From Thermotogae bacterium (GTDB taxonomy: Bacteria > Thermotogota > Thermotogae > UBA12178), in assembly GCA_003641795.1 (NCBI GenBank), contig QNAP01000086.1:1-7366 (forward strand): 7,366 nucleotides of DNA, in the 5' to 3' direction. The translations under genes and the position numbers were made by a program. This document shows positions 1 through 4,730 of this stretch, piece by piece (within the stretch, counting starts at the first letter, position 1; each line of letters starts with the position of its first letter). A model generated the notes under the pieces. That model saw nothing but the letters and a program-made list of their open reading frames with translations. It did no database searches and was not told the DNA's origin.

Positions 1-29
1 ATCAGAAGAAGCCTCCCCAGATCCTGCAT
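1..29 (-). CDS. Start of a further gene in the operon (partial, 9 codons)
   Basis: An ATG at 29-27 overlaps the glpP stop codon by one base (TGATG) and opens a frame that has no stop up to the left edge of the window, reading M-Q-D-L-G-R-L-L-L. A strong ribosome binding site, AAGGTGA, lies inside the end of glpP with 7 nt to the ATG, which is what supports this as a real start. The one-base overlap implies translational coupling to glpP and membership of the same transcript. Nine codons are too few to identify the product, and no function is proposed. Confidence 0.5.
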
Positions 30-559
30 CAAGCTCTCACCTTCCATAGTTTTTTGCTACTTGTGGAAACGCCGTCAACGGCTTCCAAAAGCCTTTGTAG
101 CTCATCCTCTGAGCTCACCAATCCTGCCGCGACGACTCTAACTCCAGCATTCTTGAACCTTCTGCCCACCTTCAATGCAGCACACCCTGGCAGGATTTCC
201 ACCGTTTCAACATCATTGTTCAGCACTTGCCCGAATGCCTTCTCCACTGCTCTCGAATCCAACGCGAAAATTCTCAACACGAAAGGCAATTCAAACTTCC
301 GACAGGCGTGGAAATTCTTCATCTTTACGCTTATAATGCCATCGACACCCATGTTCTTCAAAAAAGCCACTGCGGCTTCCCCGTCAGAAAGCCCTGCAAC
401 AAAGTCCATGTCAACATAGACGGTCTTACCGGCACGTCGGTACATATCTAACTGATATTTCAAATGTTGAACTTCGCTCTTCAAAATAAAGACCACATTT
501 ACGGGAATCTCTTCGGGCTTTACTTCTTCCCACAGTGCCGCGATAACACCCTTGAGCAA
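29..559 (-). CDS. glpP: Glycerol-3-phosphate-responsive antiterminator, GlpP family
   Basis: This 176-aa cytoplasmic protein belongs to the GlpP family, whose B. subtilis member binds glycerol-3-phosphate and leader mRNA to prevent early termination of glycerol catabolism genes. Family landmarks in order are VDMDFVAGL (about 49-57), GIIS (74-77), FALDSRAVEK (98-107), VEILPG (120-125), AAGL (144-147) and STSSKKLWK (165-173), consistent with a single TIM-barrel-like domain. It is slightly shorter than B. subtilis GlpP (about 190 aa). The start is TTG: the upstream permease ends with TGA two codons earlier in the same frame, so no longer version is possible, and GGGAG/GTGAG precedes it. The gap to the permease is 6 nt. 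No glpF, glpK or glpD and no leader terminator target are present in the window, so its RNA target lies elsewhere. Family assignment is firm; the physiological ligand is inferred. Confidence 0.85.
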   Translation of the reverse strand: MLKGVIAALWEEVKPEEIPVNVVFILKSEVQHLKYQLDMYRRAGKTVYVDMDFVAGLSDGEAAVAFLKNMGVDGIISVKMKNFHACRKFELPFVLRIFALDSRAVEKAFGQVLNNDVETVEILPGCAALKVGRRFKNAGVRVVAAGLVSSEDELQRLLEAVDGVSTSSKKLWKVRA

Positions 560-565
560 GTTATC

Positions 566-2083
566 TCACGCTCCCAAAGATCTGGGATCCATGGCATCTC
601 TCAAAGCGTCACCAAACAAGTTAAACGCCAGCACTGTGAGAAAGATGAACGCTCCGGGGATCAAAAGCCACGGATAGTTAGTCAAATAGGTTATGTTTTG
701 AGCCTGCGCCAACATCAAACCCCAACTTGCCGATGGTTCGGTTATTCCAACCCCAAGGAATGAGAGCCCGGCTTCCCCAAGGATATAACTGGGAATGCTG
801 AGCGTTGCTGCCACGATGACATACGTGAAAACATTGGGGATGATGTGCCTCCAAATGATTCTCCTTGCTGGAAATCCCATCGCAAGCGCCGCTTGGACGA
901 ACTCTCTTTCCTTGAGTGAAAGGACCATCCCGCGAATCACACGGGACATGCCAGGCCAGCCCAAGAAACTCAGGATGATTACCATGAGGAAGTAGGTGAT
1001 GTGGCTGGGTACATCCATGGGCATAATGGCTCGTAACGCTATTAAGAGGTAGAAACCAGGAATGGACATGAGAATCTCCGTGATCCTCATCATGATCTCA
1101 TCTATCCAGCCTCCATAATAGCCGGAAAACCCTCCAAGCATGAGTCCAATGGTGAAAGTAATCAAAATCGCGAAAATACCTATGGAAAGAGATATTCGGG
1201 AGCCAAAGAGTATTCGCGAGAACATATCACGTCCATAACTATCGGAGCCGAAAAGATAAAGCTTCGCGGGTTCATCCACACCGAAAAGGTGTATCCTCGA
1301 AGGAATGAGCCAGAGAAACTTGTACTCCCAAGATTTCACGAAGAATTTGACATGATAGCGCTTCAACGAGTAATCCGTCACGGATGCTATTGGAATCTCC
1401 TTCACCTCTCCATTCTTCAGACTGACGATCACGGAATCAAGCTCGTAAACTACGTCCACCGTTTTGGGACTTCCAATTTTCTTGACCTTCCAAGCATATT
1501 TGGACGTCAGCGCTTTTACGTAACTCGAAGACGTATACGTCCTAACATACTGTCCCTCGCCGAGAAGTTCGTCCACCATCGAAAGTGGAACAATATCGAG
1601 TTCTTCCGTCTTCTTACGATATGTCACCTCTCCCTGTGAGGAGCAAGCCGTTTCTCTGTAACGTACCATGAGAACTATGGATTCAACGCCATCCTTCCCT
1701 ATCTCTACTGAGAAAGGTCTTCCTTCGCGGTCCACTCCTTCGATCTTGCTCAAGTTGGAACCCTCTCGAAGAATTGTTCTGAAGCTTACTGGGTCCTTTT
1801 CCTTGATAAGAGGATAAACGTACGGACCAACAAACTTGCCTCCGTAAAACCATCTGATCTTCGTTGGAGCTGCGAACCGTGTGGTGAGAGATTGTCTGTA
1901 AGGATTGTATGGGGACAGGAAATCAGCAAAGATGGCGCCGAGGTACAGGACGATCAAGATCCACAATGCCACCATACCCAAGCGATGACGTTTCAACACT
2001 CGCCACGTGAGTTGCCATCTGCTCATATATTCAACTTCAAAGAGATCTTCTGACTTCACTTTGACTTCGTTCTCCTCCGACAC
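566..2083 (-). CDS. DppC/OppC-type ABC transporter permease with large insertion
   Basis: This is an inner-membrane permease subunit of an ABC importer of the peptide/nickel/oligosaccharide (DppC/OppC) family, 505 aa against a usual 280-300. The N-terminal cytoplasmic part holds RWQLTWRVLKRHRLG (22-36) before membrane segment 1 (about 36-56). Further segments lie near 296-318, 335-352, 361-378, 417-437 and 471-491. The ATPase-docking EAA loop is at about 394-417 (QAALAMG ... HIIPN), and the C-terminus has the family signature FGDALRDAMDPR. Residues about 60-290, between segments 1 and 2, form a large extracytoplasmic region. Its edges (KFVGPYVYP, 83-91; YHVKFFVK and IPSRIHLFGVDEP, 243-272) recall longer family members, while about 105-241 looks extra, polar and beta-rich. 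Start is GTG, 9 nt after the upstream permease, with SD GAGGTGG overlapping that gene's stop. The substrate is unknown: peptides or sugars are both possible. Confidence 0.88.
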   Translation of the reverse strand: MSEENEVKVKSEDLFEVEYMSRWQLTWRVLKRHRLGMVALWILIVLYLGAIFADFLSPYNPYRQSLTTRFAAPTKIRWFYGGKFVGPYVYPLIKEKDPVSFRTILREGSNLSKIEGVDREGRPFSVEIGKDGVESIVLMVRYRETACSSQGEVTYRKKTEELDIVPLSMVDELLGEGQYVRTYTSSSYVKALTSKYAWKVKKIGSPKTVDVVYELDSVIVSLKNGEVKEIPIASVTDYSLKRYHVKFFVKSWEYKFLWLIPSRIHLFGVDEPAKLYLFGSDSYGRDMFSRILFGSRISLSIGIFAILITFTIGLMLGGFSGYYGGWIDEIMMRITEILMSIPGFYLLIALRAIMPMDVPSHITYFLMVIILSFLGWPGMSRVIRGMVLSLKEREFVQAALAMGFPARRIIWRHIIPNVFTYVIVAATLSIPSYILGEAGLSFLGVGITEPSASWGLMLAQAQNITYLTNYPWLLIPGAFIFLTVLAFNLFGDALRDAMDPRSLGA

Positions 2084-2087
2084 ACTA

Positions 2088-2094
2088 CCACCTC
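2088..2094 (-). promoter_or_regulatory. Ribosome binding site of the OppC-type permease
   Basis: GAGGTGG lies 4 nt before the GTG start at 2083 and overlaps the TGA stop of the upstream permease at 2095-2093. This links translation of the two permease subunits, as expected for partners that form one membrane channel. Confidence 0.6.
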
Positions 2095-3064
2095 AACTGA
2101 AGCGCAACCTAACACGGGGATCTGCCCACGCCAACAGTATATCCGCCAAAAGGTTACCGAGGATGAGCATCACCGAACTCAACAGAAGTGACGCCATAAC
2201 GAGGAAAAGATCTTGAGACTGGAGAGCTTCGATAACTAACCTCCCCATACCAGGCCAGCCAAAAACCGTCTCCGTCAAGACAGCTCCTCCGAGAAGTCCC
2301 GATATGTTGTATCCAAAGATGGTGATGATGGGATTTATCGCATTGCGCAATGCGTGTTTGTAAATCACGTTTCTTTCGGGCATACCCTTCGCATAGGCAA
2401 ACATCACGTAATCCTGTCTCAACTGATCCAAGAGTTGGCCCCTCATTTGCCTCATGATACCTGCCAACCCTGCAGTACCCAACGTCAAAACAGGCCCAAC
2501 GACGTGCCATAGATAGTCTAGAAGCTTACCCCACCACGGTAGCTGGTCAAAATTCAGGGAAATGATCCCTCCTATTGGAAACCAACCAGTTTTGGCGGCA
2601 AAGTAAAGGAAAAGCAAGGCAAAGAAGAAATTGGGGATCGAGATACCGATGAATGCGATCACCGAAAAGGCTTCATCCGCAAACGAGTACTGGTGCAAAG
2701 CGGCGTAGATGCCCATCGTGGGAGCTATTGACCATATGAAGATCATCGTGGAGACACTCAAAAGGAGCGTTGCTCCCAGCCTTCTCCAGATTATCTCGAA
2801 AACAGGTCGATGGTATTGGAAAGAGTAGCCGAAGTTGCCCCTTATTACTTCTTTCAACCACACGAGATACTGGACGTACCACGGCTTGTCCAGACCATAC
2901 TGCTTCTCCAGTCGTTCTATGGTCTGTGGGCTGATACTGGGGTTGATTCTGTACTGATCCAGAAAATCACCAGGAGCTGCTGCGATCACCATGAAGGAGA
3001 GAAAGGAAACTCCCAAGAGCACAGGTATGGTCAGTATCAACCTTCTGAGAACATATCTCAGCAA
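2093..3064 (-). CDS. DppB/OppB-type ABC transporter permease
   Basis: This is the partner inner-membrane permease of the peptide/nickel/oligosaccharide ABC importer family, about 323 aa and of normal length. The N-terminus, MLRYVLRRLILTIPVLLGVS, is typical of the family and leads into membrane segment 1. Other segments lie near 97-121, 133-157, 187-204, 246-268 and 290-312. The ATPase-docking loop is DYVMFAYAKG followed by HALRNAINP (about 218-245), then LTETVFGWPGMG (263-274) and DPRVR at the end. A GTG nine bases further upstream (3073) would give three more residues, but it abuts and shares a base with the AGGAGG sequence at 3078-3073. The TTG at 3064 lies 8 nt after that motif and restores the usual family start, so TTG is preferred. 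It overlaps the aminotransferase by 7 nt. No ATPase or binding-protein gene is in the window. The substrate cannot be told from sequence. Confidence 0.9.
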   Translation of the reverse strand: MLRYVLRRLILTIPVLLGVSFLSFMVIAAAPGDFLDQYRINPSISPQTIERLEKQYGLDKPWYVQYLVWLKEVIRGNFGYSFQYHRPVFEIIWRRLGATLLLSVSTMIFIWSIAPTMGIYAALHQYSFADEAFSVIAFIGISIPNFFFALLFLYFAAKTGWFPIGGIISLNFDQLPWWGKLLDYLWHVVGPVLTLGTAGLAGIMRQMRGQLLDQLRQDYVMFAYAKGMPERNVIYKHALRNAINPIITIFGYNISGLLGGAVLTETVFGWPGMGRLVIEALQSQDLFLVMASLLLSSVMLILGNLLADILLAWADPRVRLRFS

Positions 3065-4254
3065 CCTCCGCACCTCCTACGATAAGCTTCAACACCTATC
3101 CGGAGTATTTCACAGGCTCGCCGCAGGTTGTTTTCGTTCAGAACGAAGGCCACCCGAATCTCCGATCGTCCTGCACTTTCAGTGACGTAAAAGCCATCTA
3201 AAGGTGCCACCATAGTGGTAGCACCTCCATGCTGAAAATCCGTGAGCATCCATTGAACGAAGCGTCGAGCATTGGACACGGGTAACTTTACCGATACATA
3301 GAACGCACCTTTTGGAGGATGAAAGACTGCTCCCTCTATCTTTGCGATCTCCTCACAAGCCGCATCTCTACGCCGTCGATACTCTGATCTTATCCTACCT
3401 CTGTATTTCTCACCAAGATCCAGCAGCCCTATGGTTCCAACTTGAGCCAACGTTGGTGGAGATAGCCGCGACTGTGCAAGCTTCATAACTTGCGCCAGGA
3501 TTTCCTTGTTCTTAGTGGCGAAGACGCCTATCCTGGCACCGCAAGCACTGTACCGCTTTGAGACGCTGTCCACCATGATGGCGCCGTCATAATCAAAGGA
3601 AAAGATGGAAACCGCTTCATCACCATCGAAAACGAACTCGCGATAGACCTCGTCGGATATGATATACAACGAATGCCGTTTCGCCATCTCGACTAATGCA
3701 GAGAGATCTTCTCGATTGTAGACACTTCCCGTTGGGTTAGAGGGATTCGAAAAGAGCACGGCACGAGTTCTTTCAGTGATCTTTTTCTCGAATTCCTCAA
3801 CATTCGGCATTGCATACCCAGTTTCCGGTGTCGAAGTGACAGGAACGAGGGTAATGCCCAATGTCTGCGCAAATCCAAGATAGTTGGCATAGAAAGGTTC
3901 GATAACCAATACTTCATCACCGGGATCGGCCACGGCCGCCAAGGCGAAGAGAACGGCTTCGCTGCCCCCGTTCGTTACGATGATTTCCTCCGGAGACAGG
4001 AATATGCCAAACTCGTTGTAGTAGTGGCAGAACTTTTCTCGAAGCTCCGGGAGACCGTTAGAAGGCGAGTAAGAAAGCACTTTAGCCTGGTACCGCTTGA
4101 CGTAGTCAAAGAATACTGCCGGCGTTTCAATGTCAGGCTGACCGATGTTGAGATGGAATACGTGTATTCCTCTCCTTTTTGCCTCATCAGCATAAGGAAT
4201 CAAGGATCTGATGGGAGATGGGGGAACAGAAGTGATTCTGGTCGATACACGCAC
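3058..4254 (-). CDS. PLP-dependent aminotransferase, class I/II (aspartate aminotransferase-like)
   Basis: A 398-aa cytoplasmic fold-type I enzyme that moves an amino group between an amino acid and a 2-oxo acid using pyridoxal phosphate. Visible elements: SPIRSLIPYA and HLNIGQPDIETP near the N-terminus (13-45), the phosphate-contacting GGSEA (96-100), SNPSNPTG with cofactor Asn173 (169-176), DEVY with Asp201 and Tyr204, the Schiff-base lysine Lys233 in DSVSKRYSACGAR, and the carboxylate-binding Arg367 in SEIRVAF. No key residue is missing. From memory it resembles the protein annotated as aspartate aminotransferase in T. maritima (TM1698) and similar proteins in Bacteroidetes and spirochaetes, but substrate preference in this subgroup is uncertain, so no symbol is given. 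Start is GTG, with AAGGTGG 6 nt upstream, 19 nt after dtd. It is not the fold of D-amino-acid transaminase, so a direct D-amino-acid link to dtd is not supported. Confidence 0.92.
   Translation of the reverse strand: MRVSTRITSVPPSPIRSLIPYADEAKRRGIHVFHLNIGQPDIETPAVFFDYVKRYQAKVLSYSPSNGLPELREKFCHYYNEFGIFLSPEEIIVTNGGSEAVLFALAAVADPGDEVLVIEPFYANYLGFAQTLGITLVPVTSTPETGYAMPNVEEFEKKITERTRAVLFSNPSNPTGSVYNREDLSALVEMAKRHSLYIISDEVYREFVFDGDEAVSIFSFDYDGAIMVDSVSKRYSACGARIGVFATKNKEILAQVMKLAQSRLSPPTLAQVGTIGLLDLGEKYRGRIRSEYRRRRDAACEEIAKIEGAVFHPPKGAFYVSVKLPVSNARRFVQWMLTDFQHGGATTMVAPLDGFYVTESAGRSEIRVAFVLNENNLRRACEILRIGVEAYRRRCGGC
3073..3078 (-). promoter_or_regulatory. Ribosome binding site that decides the OppB-type permease start
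   Basis: AGGAGG, a consensus SD, lies within two consecutive Arg codons near the 3' end of the aminotransferase gene. It touches the GTG at 3073 but is 8 nt from the TTG at 3064, so it argues for TTG as initiator. Confidence 0.65.
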
Positions 4255-4273
4255 GCCGGTCCACCTTCCACTT

Positions 4274-4726
4274 TTAAAACAATTTTTTCGAATCCAGAAG
4301 TATCGTCACTGGTCCATCATTCTTCAGTTCCACAGTCATCTTCGCACCGAACTTACCAGTACCTACCTTTAACGCATAATGTCGCCTCAAATGCTCTACC
4401 AAAAATTCATAAAGCCTCTCACCATCTTTGGAAGAAGCGGCTCCTGTGAAGGAAGGACGATTGCCCTTGCGGGCGTCCCCGTAGAGTGTGAATTGAGAAA
4501 CTACCAGTACTTCTCCTCCAATTGCCACCACAGATCGATCCATCCTACCTTCCGCATCTTCAAAGACTCGCAGGTTCGCGATCTTCTTAGCCATCCAAAT
4601 CGCATCGTTTTCGTCGTCATCGCGTCCAACTCCAAGAAGTACGAGCAGTCCTTTGCCTATTTCAGAGACCTTTTCAGACCCTACCAATACTTTGGCACTC
4701 GATACCCTTTGGATTACCGCTCTCAA
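4274..4726 (-). CDS. dtd: D-aminoacyl-tRNA deacylase
   Basis: Dtd hydrolyses D-amino acids (and glycine mischarged on tRNA-Ala) from tRNA, protecting translation in the cytoplasm as a homodimer. The 150-aa product begins with the family start MRAVIQRV and carries the catalytic SQFT motif at 77-80 and the cross-subunit GPVT motif with the Gly-cisPro pair at 138-139. The position of SQFT agrees with E. coli numbering when translation begins at the TTG at 4726. An upstream in-frame TTG at 4753 would add nine residues, but it lies ahead of the AGGAGG ribosome binding site, so it is rejected. The gene starts 4 nt after the rel stop, and a rel-dtd pair is also found in B. subtilis (relA-yrvI). Length and motifs indicate a functional protein. 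Confidence 0.95.
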   Translation of the reverse strand: MRAVIQRVSSAKVLVGSEKVSEIGKGLLVLLGVGRDDDENDAIWMAKKIANLRVFEDAEGRMDRSVVAIGGEVLVVSQFTLYGDARKGNRPSFTGAASSKDGERLYEFLVEHLRRHYALKVGTGKFGAKMTVELKNDGPVTILLDSKKLF

Positions 4727-4730
4727 AGAC

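Noticed and set aside
2339..2354. A 16-bp perfect palindrome, CGCATTGCGCAATGCG, inside the OppB-type permease gene.
   Set aside because: It encodes the A-L-R-N-A core of the strongly conserved HALRNAINP loop, so protein constraint plus codon choice explains it. A perfect 16-bp palindrome has roughly a one in ten chance of occurring in a window of this size.
4255..4280. An AT-rich run (TTTTAAAAC, TTTTTT) at the dtd/aminotransferase junction as a possible terminator or promoter.
   Set aside because: No stem precedes it and no -35/-10 pair with proper spacing is seen. It mostly encodes the Lys-Lys-Leu-Phe end of Dtd.
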